Shown piece by piece: positions 1 to 8,963 of a DNA stretch of 64,000 nt (position 1 is its first letter; each line of letters starts with the position of its first letter). The notes under the pieces were generated by a model. It ran no database searches, was not told the DNA's origin, and saw only the letters and a program-made list of their open reading frames with translations. Source of the DNA: Microbacter margulisiae (GTDB lineage: Bacteria; Bacteroidota; Bacteroidia; Bacteroidales; Paludibacteraceae); NCBI RefSeq assembly GCF_014192515.1, contig NZ_JACHYB010000002.1:1240001-1304000 (forward strand), given 5' to 3'. The translations under genes were made by a program, and so were the position numbers.

Positions 1-396
1 TCTGAATTTACCAAAAGTCAGCCAATTCCATTTTAACAGGTTGGAGAAAATAAAACTTCCTGAAATAGATGGATAATAATAAGTATCATTACCGATAGGT
101 AATGTAGAAGATTGGTCTCTCCGTATGGTAGCATCCAAATAGTATGTGTTATCCAATCCTAAAGAAGCGCTTCCGAAGATGCCGTTTACCCCAATTGAAG
201 ACTGGGTTTCTACCGGAGCGAGGGGTTGGCTTACTGAATTAGAGATTGCATATAATCCCGGAATTACCAAACCTCCATTGGTAGAGGCATAAATAGAATT
301 TTGGTTATTTCTCCGGATGTTTCCTCCTACCAATGCAGTAAGATTCAGGTTTTTCGTCAGGTTTTTATTGAATCTAATCTCTGCTTTATTAAATTG
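1..396 (-). pseudogene. SusC/RagA-type TonB-dependent receptor, 5'-truncated remnant
   Basis: The minus strand is open from 396 down to the window edge. It reads FNKAEIRFNKN..., ALVGGNIRRN, IPGLYAISNS and YYYPSISGSFIF. These are the usual spacing and motifs of the middle of SusC-like TonB-linked outer-membrane receptors, which import glycans across the outer membrane. An in-frame TAA (397-399) sits directly before the recognisable part, and nothing upstream up to htpG resembles the missing N-terminus (signal peptide, carboxypeptidase-like domain, plug). The gene is therefore broken at its 5' side here. The break falls inside a perfect 20-bp palindrome (391-410). The rest of the gene lies outside the window. 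It is most likely a pseudogene; an assembly or rearrangement junction would look the same. Confidence 0.75.
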
Positions 397-410
397 TTAA
401 TTAACAATTT
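391..410. repeat. 20-bp perfect palindrome at SusC break point
   Basis: AAATTGTTAA is followed immediately by its reverse complement TTAACAATTT. It coincides with the point where the SusC reading frame stops. Confidence 0.7.
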
Positions 411-450
411 TGCTTAGAGAAATTCGATATAATACTTTTCTTTGTGGCAT

Positions 451-488
451 AAAAAAACGGCAAAATCGAAGTAAAATCGATTTTGCCG
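451..488 (-). terminator. Intrinsic terminator downstream of htpG
   Basis: A perfect 12-bp stem (458-469 pairs with 477-488) encloses a 7-nt loop. On the minus strand a run of seven T follows (451-457 read in reverse). It sits about 150 nt after the htpG stop and in the right orientation to end that transcript. Confidence 0.88.
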
Positions 489-640
489 CTATATTCAACA
501 TAAATAATGTTAATATTGAAATGTCCCTCTGTTTTTTGAACCAAATCGGCTATTTATTGATTTATTTCATGAATACCCCCCATCGTTTTTAGAAGATGTA
601 TTGAAATAATGAAGTAAAAAACGAATAGGCATTTTTAATT

Positions 641-2698
641 TCAAAGCATAATATCGACACTTCGTTTTACAAAGCGGCTTAATGCCTCTCCTTTTAATAA
701 ATTTGTTGACAATAGTGCCAGATCGATCAATTGTCTGACAGAAGGTTGTGTCGAAGCAAACTGGGCAATGATATCCTTGACTTTTTGTTTGGCCTCGGTT
801 TGTTGTTTTTCCAATCCGGAGAGTTCTTCTTTTTCAGTCTGGGGAATCTCTTCGTCTTTCTTCCCTTTTTGTCCGGCCCTGATGGCTTCGATACGTTCAT
901 CCAACGTTTTTATCTCGGCTTCAACCGGAGCTATCTTTTCCGCACATGCTTTTTCTTCTTCCTGCAGCAGTTTTTCAATTAATGGGTGTGCAGTGTTTAC
1001 AGCAAGCGTATAATTGTCGGGCAATTCTCCATAGAAATTCATCATGCCATTTCCTTGCATAGCCGACATTTCCTTCATGCGTCGCATAAATTCGTTCTGT
1101 GTTACGACCAAAGGTTGTCCATCGGGCGCCATTTGTTCCAGGCTGATCGAAAATTCCATTTTTTCTATCGAAGGAAGTTGTGTTTCGAACAGGGAGGCTA
1201 GCGCATTCTTTTGTGTTTCGGTCAATGCATGCTTTGGATCATCAGCTTTGCGAATCAGGCGTTCTATGATGTCGCTGTCAACGCGTACAAAACGGCTCTT
1301 GTCAAACTTTTGTTCCAATTGGCTAACCCAATGGATATCCAGCTGGCCATCCATCAGCAACACATCATATCCTTTATTGCGTGCTGCTTCAATATAGCTG
1401 TGCTGGCTTTCGGCATCATTGGCATACAGATAGATTAAAGAACCTTCTTTGTCGGTTTGGTTGTCTTTGATTAACTCTTTGTATTCGTCGAAGGTGAAGC
1501 ATTTTTTCTCCGTGTTTTTCAACAAAGCAAATTTTTCGGCGCGTTCATAGAATTTTTCATCGGTCAGCATGCCGTAAATGATGAATAAGCGCAGGTTATC
1601 CCATTTTTCTTCGAATTGTGTACGATCGTTTTTGAAGATTTCCTGAAGCCTGTCGGCCACCTTCTTTGTGATGTGGCTTGATATCTTTTTGACATTCGAA
1701 TCGCTTTGCAGATAACTTCGTGAAACATTCAACGGAATATCCGGAGAGTCAATCACGCCATGCAACAAAGTCAGGAAGTCGGGCACAATACCTTCCACGG
1801 CATCCGTGACAAATACCTGGTTGCAGTACAACTGGATTTTGTTACGTTGCAGTTCGATGTTATTCTTTACTTTTGGGAAATAGAGGATTCCGGTCAGATT
1901 GAACGGGTAGTCCACATTTAAATGAATCCAGAAGAGGGGATCTTCACCCATAGGGTAGAGGTCGCGATAGAATTTCGTATAGTCTTCTTCTTTCAGATCC
2001 GAAGGTTTGCGCGTCCATGCCGGCGTGGTGTCGTTAATGATGTTGTCTTCGTCGGTTTCAACATCTTTCCCGTCCTTCCACTCTTTCTTTTTTCCGAATG
2101 CAATGGAGACAGGCAGGAACTTACAATATTTGGTCAGTAGCTCACTGATTTTCGATTCTTCCAGGAAGTCTTTGTTGTCGTCATCAATATGTAATACAAT
2201 GGAAGTCCCGCGATCGGGTTTATCCATTTCGTCCAGTTGATACTCAGGGTTCCCATCGCAAATCCATCGTGCGGCTTTCGATCCTTCCTTATAGGATAGG
2301 GTTTGTATTTCGACCTCCTTTGAAACCATGAAGGCAGAATAGAAACCCAAACCGAAATGCCCGATAATGGCATTGGCATCATCCTTGTATTTATCCAGAA
2401 ATTCTTCGGCGCCCGAAAAAGCAATCTGATTGATATACTTTTCGATTTCATCGGCTGTCATCCCAATACCACGGTCGGCAACGGTGATAGTCTTCTTTTT
2501 TTTATCTACGCTGACACGAACGGTTAAATCGCCCAGCTCGCCTTTAAATTCACCCACGGAAGCCAATGTTTTCAGCTTTTGGGTGGCATCTACTGCATTT
2601 GATACTAATTCGCGCAAAAAGATCTCATGATCGCTGTATAAGAATTTTTTGATGATCGGAAAAATATTATCCGACGTTACTCCAATGTTCCCTTTCAT
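641..2698 (-). CDS. htpG: HSP90-family molecular chaperone HtpG
   Basis: ATP-dependent cytosolic chaperone of 685 aa, close to the usual length for Bacteroidota HtpG. The N-terminal GHKL ATPase domain (about 1-215) shows RELVSNAVDA (E30, N34), DRGIGM (about 75-80) and GHFGLGFYSAF (about 113-123). The middle domain carries LNVSRSYLQSD with the ATP-contacting arginine. A charged linker precedes the C-terminal dimerisation domain. The DRGIGM motif has Arg where E. coli has Asn. It is a single gene: the only downstream match is the SusC remnant, and a strong terminator follows. No CIRCE-like inverted repeat was seen upstream. The ATG at 2698 is supported by full-length family agreement. Confidence 0.97.
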   Translation of the reverse strand: MKGNIGVTSDNIFPIIKKFLYSDHEIFLRELVSNAVDATQKLKTLASVGEFKGELGDLTVRVSVDKKKKTITVADRGIGMTADEIEKYINQIAFSGAEEFLDKYKDDANAIIGHFGLGFYSAFMVSKEVEIQTLSYKEGSKAARWICDGNPEYQLDEMDKPDRGTSIVLHIDDDNKDFLEESKISELLTKYCKFLPVSIAFGKKKEWKDGKDVETDEDNIINDTTPAWTRKPSDLKEEDYTKFYRDLYPMGEDPLFWIHLNVDYPFNLTGILYFPKVKNNIELQRNKIQLYCNQVFVTDAVEGIVPDFLTLLHGVIDSPDIPLNVSRSYLQSDSNVKKISSHITKKVADRLQEIFKNDRTQFEEKWDNLRLFIIYGMLTDEKFYERAEKFALLKNTEKKCFTFDEYKELIKDNQTDKEGSLIYLYANDAESQHSYIEAARNKGYDVLLMDGQLDIHWVSQLEQKFDKSRFVRVDSDIIERLIRKADDPKHALTETQKNALASLFETQLPSIEKMEFSISLEQMAPDGQPLVVTQNEFMRRMKEMSAMQGNGMMNFYGELPDNYTLAVNTAHPLIEKLLQEEEKACAEKIAPVEAEIKTLDERIEAIRAGQKGKKDEEIPQTEKEELSGLEKQQTEAKQKVKDIIAQFASTQPSVRQLIDLALLSTNLLKGEALSRFVKRSVDIML

Positions 2699-3278
2699 TC
2701 GTCAAAAATTTATATGTTATTGATAAATAATAATTTGTTTGTTATTGATGTTGTGCTCAACAAGTTATTTTCCATAGAAACAGCTGACGTCATACTTATG
2801 TCTGTATCCACCGCAAGCCATACGTTCCCTCCCTTTATAAAACAAATAAAGGATCAGGATTAACTACGCAGAAGCACTATCAAAAAAAATGCCATGGGAG
2901 CAGATATGCCAAAATGACTTTTTGAGATGAGTGGCAAGACAAAACGGCATACTATCAGATGCAATTGACAATGAAAATATGAAGAAATGAAGTTACAGGA
3001 ATATCGGAAGTTAAAGGAAGTTCAGAAGTTAGAGAATAGCAGGAAGTTAAAGTTATAACCCGAACCCATCAATCTCTTAATGGACGTAGTCCTGTGATCT
3101 TAGTAGAAAGAAATGCCAAACAACACAACAGAGAAGCGTAGTGCTGACATCTTTCGTAGAACTAATTCGAAGGAACAGAAAGAAAAATTATTTCAATTGC
3201 CTCAGGCTTTTATATTTATATGTTACAGACCTCAAAGGTTTTCAAAACCTTTGAGGTCTCTACGCTCTCCTTATCATG
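2699..3278. other. Intergenic region with dispersed-repeat fragments
   Basis: This 580-nt gap holds no convincing gene. It contains a CAATTGACAATG stretch near 2962 that resembles the repeat at 16602 and 20443. A fragment at about 3130-3160 (AGCGTAGTGCTGACATCTTT) resembles the repeats at 46.9 and 47.4 kb. A 33-bp dyad lies at 3227-3259. A 63-codon ORF at 3113-3304 overlaps these repeats and has no coding character. Confidence 0.6.
3227..3259. repeat. 33-bp perfect dyad, copy 1 of a dispersed repeat
   Basis: Two 16-nt arms (AGACCTCAAAGGTTTT and its complement) flank a single C. An identical 33-mer lies at 16422-16454. The flanks also match in inverted orientation (GCCTC/TCCGGCTTTTATATTTATATGTT on one side, CTACG on the other), so the repeat unit is about 70-75 bp. 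It could also act as a terminator for either neighbour. Confidence 0.85.
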
Positions 3279-4331
3279 TCACATCTCCACAATTTCCTGG
3301 GTAGATGATTTTTTACCGATTTTGCGAAGGGACTGTATCTCGTCCTGTGTTCCAAAAACAAGTAGTTTGTCTCCAAGATGAATGATATCGTCTGCTTTGG
3401 GATTTACCTGTAGCTCGCTTGTGGTGAGGTAACATCCAATCACGATTAAATTGGTTTGTTGCGGGATATTGGCTTCGCGGTAGGTTTTGCCGATGAGTTC
3501 GCTGCCTTCCCTGATTTCGACCAGCTTGAAATGATGGTTTCTTAGTTCTTCTTTCCCGTCTGCAAATTCGACAAAACTGAAAAAGTCAATGCTCGAAGTG
3601 GCCAGCGAAATAATTCGGTCTGTAGCAATGTCAATTTGGGAGATGACATAGTCGGCTCCTGCTTTTTTGAATTTTGAGATTGAGTTGGAATCTTCAACCC
3701 GGGCAATGACCTTCACTTTTTTGTTTAAGTCTTTTGCACTTAGAGTAACAAACAGGTTTTCAGCATCTGTTGCCAACACTGCGATTAAGATTCGGGCACG
3801 GTCGATGCCCGCCTGTTTCAACACTTCATCACTGGTGGCATCTCCCACCAAATGAACCAGGTTTTTATGGAAGAAATCCTTTAGTTTATCATTACGTTCG
3901 GGGTCACTTTCGATCAACACCACCTTACGCCCTTTATGCAATAGCTCTTCGATAACCCGTTTCCCGGTTTTCCCATAACCACACACGATGTAATGATCTG
4001 AAAATTGATCCAATGCCTTATTCATACGTTTGATTTTTAAGAGTTTTGCTAATTCGCCTTCCAGAAAGAAAGACGAGAGTTTCCCGATAAAATAAAAACC
4101 TAAAGTAAATCCCGACACAATCAGGATAATGGTAAAGATTCTTCCTTCCGGCGATAAGGGATGCACCTCCTGAAACCCAATGGTGCTAAACATAATCACC
4201 AGCATGTAGAGCGATTCGAGCGGAGTATATCCATCAATTACCATATATCCTACGAAGCCGATGATTAAAATAACAATCAGCCCGATGATCGGGAATAAAA
4301 ATTGCTTCCAGATAAGTTTCTTCGCTTTCAT
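3279..4331 (-). CDS. Two-TM potassium channel with RCK (TrkA-N/TrkA-C) domains
   Basis: Predicted K+ channel subunit that senses nucleotides or ions through a cytoplasmic RCK module. From the chosen start (350 aa) there are two TM helices (about 10-35 and 65-90) with a pore loop between them carrying TIGFQEV at about 50-56. A Rossmann fold follows (GYGKTG at about 118-123, then VVLIESDPE), and a TrkA-C domain (about 255-335). The pore filter departs from the usual TVGYGD; conductance selectivity is uncertain. The frame is open up to an ATG at 4376, but a TACCTTTG promoter box lies inside that extension (4356-4363). Initiation at the ATG at 4331 (MKAKKLIWKQ) is therefore preferred. Confidence 0.85.
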   Translation of the reverse strand: MKAKKLIWKQFLFPIIGLIVILIIGFVGYMVIDGYTPLESLYMLVIMFSTIGFQEVHPLSPEGRIFTIILIVSGFTLGFYFIGKLSSFFLEGELAKLLKIKRMNKALDQFSDHYIVCGYGKTGKRVIEELLHKGRKVVLIESDPERNDKLKDFFHKNLVHLVGDATSDEVLKQAGIDRARILIAVLATDAENLFVTLSAKDLNKKVKVIARVEDSNSISKFKKAGADYVISQIDIATDRIISLATSSIDFFSFVEFADGKEELRNHHFKLVEIREGSELIGKTYREANIPQQTNLIVIGCYLTTSELQVNPKADDIIHLGDKLLVFGTQDEIQSLRKIGKKSSTQEIVEM

Positions 4332-4355
4332 CTGCTTATCATTTGGTATCGATCG

Positions 4356-4363
4356 CAAAGGTA
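4356..4363 (-). promoter_or_regulatory. Bacteroidetes -7 box (TACCTTTG) for the K+ channel gene
   Basis: Read on the minus strand the sequence is TACCTTTG, fitting TAnnTTTG, with the ATG at 4331 about 25 nt downstream. A good -33 TTTG at the right spacing is not obvious, so this is a moderate call. It decides the start codon of the channel gene. Confidence 0.5.
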
Positions 4364-4442
4364 TGTATTCTCCCAAGAAAATGAAATTTTTTTTTAAGGA
4401 GGCTATGCTGGGGATTTTAGCGACTAGACAACAGGAGGGTTG

Positions 4443-5768
4443 TCATCTGCCCAAATAAAAATTGATTGTTAAGCAACTGAACAAATAATCGTACCTGGCT
4501 TCCAGTTGTTCGGAAATAGCTTGCGATAAAGCGGTTTGCTTCTCGTTTACTTCAAAAGCAGTGGCTTTTCCCACTTCAAATTTTTTTAATGTATATTGAT
4601 AAGCTACTTGCAAGGCGGATCTTTCTTTTTGGAGGGAACCGTATTTTGCTTTGTCTGCTATAGCCCGGTAATAGATTTGTTGGAGCGTCTTGAATAGTTG
4701 CTGTTTTTCATCCTCCAACGTCAACAGTTGTTGTTGCAAATCAAATTTGGCTGTTTTTATTTTATGAGAAACATCGAAATGGTCAAAAATAGGGATGTGT
4801 AAATTTAGCGAAATCATCTCTTGTTGATTTTGATGAAACTGATTTATAAACGAACTGTTACTAACTCCTTGAGGTAGATTATAATAATAGTAGTATCCAT
4901 TAGAATATCCAGCATCTAGATTAATCGTAGGGAAATAGCCCGAGCGGGCAATGGCTATTCCCGATTTCCCTTTGTTAATGCGGTATTGTGCTGCTTGAAC
5001 CGCCGGATAGTGTTGCAAAGCCAACTGATAGAGTGAATCGATATTCGACGAAGAAAGCAGGGTATATGATGGCATGCTATTGATATCCGAAGAATCGATG
5101 TCAAATCCTGATATGCTTTTCAACTGAAGCTGCTGCGCCAGATCAACCAGGGCAAGCCGTAAGTCGCTCTCCGTTTTGACCAGCGATGCAGAATCTTTGG
5201 CTATCTGTGCAGTCCCTTCATATAATTCGGATTTGGACAATTCCCCGGCATGAATCATTAACCAAGTGCGTCTGTATTGTTGTTCGGAAAGGGATACCTG
5301 GTCTTTCGCCGCTTTGACCAATTCTTTATCAAGAAGTATCTGTAAATATCCGGCAATTACGTTCGTAACAGCTTCCAGTTGCGCCTGGTTCCGGTCGGCT
5401 ATTCCGGCTTTCAAATCCAGTTTAGCCGCTTTGATATTATTCTGAATGAGGAATCCATCAAAAAGAGGCAAGGAAAATGAAGCGGAGAATGTAGTTATAC
5501 AAGCATTATTTTGAGTGTAACTTCCGGTAGCTGTAGGTGAAATACCTAAATCATAATTCTGGCTTGCTGAAGCAGAAAGGGAAGGTAACCATTGGCATGT
5601 CGCATTTGCAACGGAAATCTTTGCCTGTTCAGCGGCTATCTGCTTTTGACGGATAGTGATATTAGCCGTTTTTGCCCGGTCAAGGCAAGCTTGCAATGTC
5701 CATAGTTTTTGTGCAGAAGACAAAACAACAAAGAACAATAGAAAAAAGCATATTAAAAAAGACTTCAC
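4443..5768 (-). CDS. TolC-family outer-membrane efflux protein
   Basis: Outer-membrane channel of a tripartite exporter (441 aa). A hydrophobic signal peptide (MKSFLICFFLLFFVVLSSA) is followed by two OEP repeats of long helices with typical phrases such as LDLKAGIADRNQAQLEAVTNVIAGYLQILLD and FEVGKATAFEVNEKQTALSQA. The start lies only 10 nt from the end of the upstream CPBP protease gene, so the two are likely co-transcribed. No periplasmic adaptor (HlyD) or inner-membrane pump gene lies beside it, which is unusual for TolC-like genes. In context it may export the small peptides encoded at 8964-9318, using transporter parts encoded elsewhere; that is inference. A general drug-efflux role is the alternative. 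Confidence 0.9.
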   Translation of the reverse strand: MKSFLICFFLLFFVVLSSAQKLWTLQACLDRAKTANITIRQKQIAAEQAKISVANATCQWLPSLSASASQNYDLGISPTATGSYTQNNACITTFSASFSLPLFDGFLIQNNIKAAKLDLKAGIADRNQAQLEAVTNVIAGYLQILLDKELVKAAKDQVSLSEQQYRRTWLMIHAGELSKSELYEGTAQIAKDSASLVKTESDLRLALVDLAQQLQLKSISGFDIDSSDINSMPSYTLLSSSNIDSLYQLALQHYPAVQAAQYRINKGKSGIAIARSGYFPTINLDAGYSNGYYYYYNLPQGVSNSSFINQFHQNQQEMISLNLHIPIFDHFDVSHKIKTAKFDLQQQLLTLEDEKQQLFKTLQQIYYRAIADKAKYGSLQKERSALQVAYQYTLKKFEVGKATAFEVNEKQTALSQAISEQLEARYDYLFSCLTINFYLGR

Positions 5769-5778
5769 AAATTGCTTT

Positions 5779-6492
5779 TTATTTTATCAAAAAAGAGATC
5801 ATAACTAAATTCCATAATATATGCGCTGCCATGGAATAAAGAATGCCAAAGCGCAGACGGATATATGTGAGTATTAATCCAAATATGAAAAGAGGAAGGA
5901 TAAACAGGCCATAGTAAGGTGCCTGACTTATTACTAGTGGAGTAAGATGATTCAGATGTCCTATGGTAAAAATAAGGATAAACATATAAATAATGAGATT
6001 TCCATATCGATCTTTCACTTTAAGCCAGAATGCCTCATTTGTTTTTTTCCACATGACAAGATAAAAAACAATTAACAGACTAATTTTGATTATGTTGACC
6101 AAAGTAAAATGAATCATATAAATCTCAGATACGCTTGTAATAAGTAGCATTAATGGGATGGCAAGGATAATTTTTCGTTTTTCAAAGGTGAGTCCGAATC
6201 GAAATGCCAACTCTTCCAGTATTGGGGCAAGAAGCAAGGCTATTAAACTAAAACGGGCATCCCCAAAAAAATGATGAAACTTTTCCATATGTACGTCATA
6301 TATGCGCTTAACATCTAACATGATAGCGTGATTAAGTATTAAGGAGGAAATAATTACCAGAATGAAATATATGATTATAAGAAAAACAATTGCTTTGAGC
6401 AATCTTCCCAATTCAAACGTCCATTTCTTTCTGTTTGGATCCTGACGATAAGGCACTACTGAATTAAGATTGAAAGGGAAAGGAGATCTCAT
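5779..6492 (-). CDS. CPBP-family intramembrane glutamic protease (first of pair)
   Basis: Integral-membrane protein of 237 aa with about seven hydrophobic segments. It carries the CPBP/Abi (Rce1-like) signature: EELAFR with Glu93-Glu94 and Arg98, FTIGHLNH with His179, and HILWN with His224 and Asn228. Families of this type process prenylated or signal peptides. In several bacteria they sit in bacteriocin loci as processing or self-immunity proteins. It is 10 nt upstream of the TolC-like gene and 68 nt downstream of a second CPBP gene. All catalytic residues are present, so it is probably active. The substrate is unknown. Confidence 0.85.
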   Translation of the reverse strand: MRSPFPFNLNSVVPYRQDPNRKKWTFELGRLLKAIVFLIIIYFILVIISSLILNHAIMLDVKRIYDVHMEKFHHFFGDARFSLIALLLAPILEELAFRFGLTFEKRKIILAIPLMLLITSVSEIYMIHFTLVNIIKISLLIVFYLVMWKKTNEAFWLKVKDRYGNLIIYMFILIFTIGHLNHLTPLVISQAPYYGLFILPLFIFGLILTYIRLRFGILYSMAAHILWNLVMISFLIK

Positions 6493-6560
6493 AAGATATG
6501 ATTTTTTAAGTAAGTATTATTGTATAACCTGACAGTCAAAAGAATGCCAACAAAAGCCAT

Positions 6561-7286
6561 TTAATGCCGAATCATAATGCCATATACAAATACATTGACC
6601 ATGGAATGAAAAAAGATACCGTAGAAAAACCCCAATTTCATCCGGCAGAAAGTAATTAAGACTGTTCCAATAAATACAGGAGTAATGAATATCAGATAAA
6701 ACAAAATATCGTGAAAATCAAAATGACTGAAATTCGTTAAATGGAAAAGAGCAAAAGTAACCATACTGATATATACCAGATAATTACCGGTTCTGGTGGT
6801 TATTTTCATTGTTACCACAATGTTTTTTCTTCCAAGGACAAGAAAATAAAACAGACAACTTATCATCAAAGCCAATGCTGCAATAACCCAATGATGGGTT
6901 TTGCTAAAATGCCAGATCATTATACCCATTATAACAAAAAATGAAATACTGACATCTCTTTTTCGAAATGATAACGGTAGCCTGAATATGGATTCTTCAA
7001 TCAATGGTCCAAACACACCTGTAATCAATAAAGTATATTTTCCGAGTGCAGCATATACATTATCAGGATTCACTTCATTTTTCCCATGAATATGAAAATG
7101 AATGCCCAATGAATGAATGATTGCATATGAAATGGCACAAATAATCAACAGGAATATCGTTAATACTAGGTAAGTCAATGCCAGTTTCAATAATAATCCT
7201 ATTTTTCGGAGTAATGATATTTCCAAGGGATGAGGATCAGCATACGGAGCTTTAAGGAATTGCAAAAGTAATTTTGCTATTATCAT
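6561..7286 (-). CDS. CPBP-family intramembrane glutamic protease (second of pair)
   Basis: A 241-aa membrane protein with the same architecture as its downstream neighbour but clearly diverged. Motif 1 is EESIFR (Glu97-Glu98, Arg102), motif 2 is FALFHLTNF (His182), motif 3 is FHSMVN (His227, Asn231). It starts MIIAKLLLQFLKAP. The gene heads the CPBP-CPBP-TolC run. The only thing between it and the double-glycine peptide genes is an inserted IS256 element. Without the IS the gap to the peptide genes would be about 154 nt. Proteolysis of peptides, or immunity to them, is inferred from context only. Confidence 0.85.
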   Translation of the reverse strand: MIIAKLLLQFLKAPYADPHPLEISLLRKIGLLLKLALTYLVLTIFLLIICAISYAIIHSLGIHFHIHGKNEVNPDNVYAALGKYTLLITGVFGPLIEESIFRLPLSFRKRDVSISFFVIMGIMIWHFSKTHHWVIAALALMISCLFYFLVLGRKNIVVTMKITTRTGNYLVYISMVTFALFHLTNFSHFDFHDILFYLIFITPVFIGTVLITFCRMKLGFFYGIFFHSMVNVFVYGIMIRH

Positions 7287-7375
7287 ACTATATTTTGAGG
7301 TTATTACAAAAATAATTATGATGTGTTCGTTACAAATACTATGCTCGTTGAAATGTCCATTCCCCTATTGAATAG

Positions 7376-7384
7376 CGAAAATAG
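7376..7384. repeat. Target-site duplication, left copy (9 bp)
   Basis: CGAAAATAG precedes the element and recurs exactly at 8899-8907 after it. This is the 8-9 bp duplication length known for IS256-family insertions. Confidence 0.88.
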
Positions 7385-7454
7385 GAGACTGTAAATTAAA
7401 CTGTGTCAGTAAAGAATAAAATAATTTTATAACTTTACAATACAGTTTATTTTT

Positions 7455-8669
7455 ATGGAAGAATTTGATTACAAGGCTTTTCAAGCCAAAGTTTTAGAAC
7501 AGATAAAATCTGGCAAACCCCTTTTAGGCAAAGATGGTGCCTTTGCGCCCTTGTTAGAAAATATTCTAAATGCAGCTTTAGAGGGAGAAATGGATGCTCA
7601 TTTAGATGAAGATGAGCGTAGTTTAGGCAATCGGCGCAATGGACGTATGTCCAAACAAGTTCAAACCCAATTGGGTGAAGTCACCGTTCATACACCCCGT
7701 GACCGCCATTCCAGTTTTGAACCTGAGTTTATAAAGAAACGTGAAACAATACTTGCAGAAGGTGTTGCAGACCGTATAATTGGTCTTTATGCCTTGGGGA
7801 ACAGTACTCGGGAAATAAGCGATTGGATGGAGGAAAACCTTGGAAACAGGGTTTCTGCTGACACAATCAGTTCCATAACAGACCGGGTTCTGCCAGAGAT
7901 TCAGTCCTGGCGTAGCAGGTCATTGGATAGTGTTTATCCAATTGTTTGGATGGATGCCATTCACTACAAAGTGATGGACGAAAAGAATCGCCCTGTAACA
8001 CGAGCCATATACAACGTATTGGGTGTTGACCGTAACGGTTACAAAGATTTGCTTGGCATGTATATTTCCAAAAGCGAAGGAGCTAACTTTTGGTTATCGG
8101 TGCTCACCGATCTTCAATCAAGAGGAGTAAATGACATTCTAATAGCCTCTACGGACAATCTTAGTGGCTTTTCAGATGCTATAAAAAGCGTATTTCCACA
8201 CACAGTAGTTCAAACTTGTGTGGTGCATCAAATCCGCAATTCAATTAAATATGTTGCAAGTAAAAATCAGAAAACGTTCATGAAAGATTTGAAGCTTGTT
8301 TATCAAGCAGTAAGCAAAGAGCAGGCAGCAATCGAACTCGATAATCTTGATTCAAAGTGGGGAAAGGATTATCCAATTGTCATTAAATCATGGCGTGATA
8401 ATTGGGAAAAACTAACCGCTTATTTTGAGTTTTCTGATGCTATCCGAAGAATCATATATACCACCAATACCGTAGAAGGCTATCACCGTCAGATAAGGAA
8501 AGTTACCAAAAACAAAGGTGTTTTTACCAATGATACAGCATTGGAAAAATTGGTGTATTTGGCCTATCGCAATATCCGGAAAAAATGGACTATGCCTCTG
8601 TCAAACTGGGGGTTAACTGCACAACAACTGGCGATTAAATTTCCTGAAAGGTTTAATTTATTTGAATAA
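7455..8669 (+). CDS. IS256-family (mutator-like) transposase
   Basis: DDE transposase of 404 aa, the normal length for IS256/MULE-type enzymes. Recognisable parts are GEMDAHL and RRNGRM near residues 45-65, a first catalytic Asp in WMDAIHYKV, a second in STDNLSGF, and the Glu region TTNTVEGYHRQIRKVTK. The fold is uninterrupted, so the enzyme is probably functional. The ATG is preceded by an A/T-rich leader inside the left end of the element. Confidence 0.95.
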   Translation: MEEFDYKAFQAKVLEQIKSGKPLLGKDGAFAPLLENILNAALEGEMDAHLDEDERSLGNRRNGRMSKQVQTQLGEVTVHTPRDRHSSFEPEFIKKRETILAEGVADRIIGLYALGNSTREISDWMEENLGNRVSADTISSITDRVLPEIQSWRSRSLDSVYPIVWMDAIHYKVMDEKNRPVTRAIYNVLGVDRNGYKDLLGMYISKSEGANFWLSVLTDLQSRGVNDILIASTDNLSGFSDAIKSVFPHTVVQTCVVHQIRNSIKYVASKNQKTFMKDLKLVYQAVSKEQAAIELDNLDSKWGKDYPIVIKSWRDNWEKLTAYFEFSDAIRRIIYTTNTVEGYHRQIRKVTKNKGVFTNDTALEKLVYLAYRNIRKKWTMPLSNWGLTAQQLAIKFPERFNLFE

Positions 8670-8757
8670 AATCACAACATCAAATAAATATCCAGGCATT
8701 TTTCTTAGTTTTGCTTCCACCCAACAAAACGATGGTGAAACTTTGTGCCATTGTAAT

Positions 8758-8793
8758 AAAAAACGATTAGGGGGTCGACCCCTAACCGTTTTT
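8758..8793. terminator. Bidirectional hairpin terminator in the right end of the IS
   Basis: AAAACG-A-TTAGGGG pairs with CCCCTAA-C-CGTTTT: 13 base pairs with one mismatch and a 5-nt loop. An A-run on the left and a T-run on the right let it work on both strands. It would end the transposase transcript. On the minus strand it could also stop transcripts coming from the peptide genes towards the CPBP genes. Confidence 0.82.
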
Positions 8794-8963
8794 GCCCAAC
8801 AAAACTCAGGATCTTCATTATCCATTATAAAAAATCGGATTAATTGAGTATCTGAAATTTGATAAGAATTGAAACTGACACAGTTTATTTTACGCTACCG
8901 AAAATAGATCAATTAAAAGCCAAGTAATTACAACGAACACAATCACTTTACATATTCATAGAG

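Larger units (their letters stand above)
7385..8898 (+). mobile_element. IS256-family insertion sequence, complete (about 1.51 kb)
   Basis: Bounded by a perfect 9-bp direct repeat (CGAAAATAG at 7376-7384 and 8899-8907). The ends are imperfect inverted repeats whose best-matching part is GTAAATTAAACTGTGTCAGT (7391-7410), paired with 8874-8893 at 19 of 20 positions. It holds one transposase gene on the plus strand and a strong hairpin near its right end. Its gene is intact and its duplication unmutated, so the insertion is probably recent. It separates two peptide genes (8964-9318) from the CPBP/TolC genes and lies opposite to their direction of transcription. Confidence 0.93.

Noticed and set aside
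410..592. 60-codon plus-strand ORF
   Set aside because: It spans the htpG terminator hairpin. No coding character.
8662..8847. 61-codon ORF after the transposase inside the IS
   Set aside because: It runs through the IS terminator hairpin. IS256 elements carry one transposase gene.
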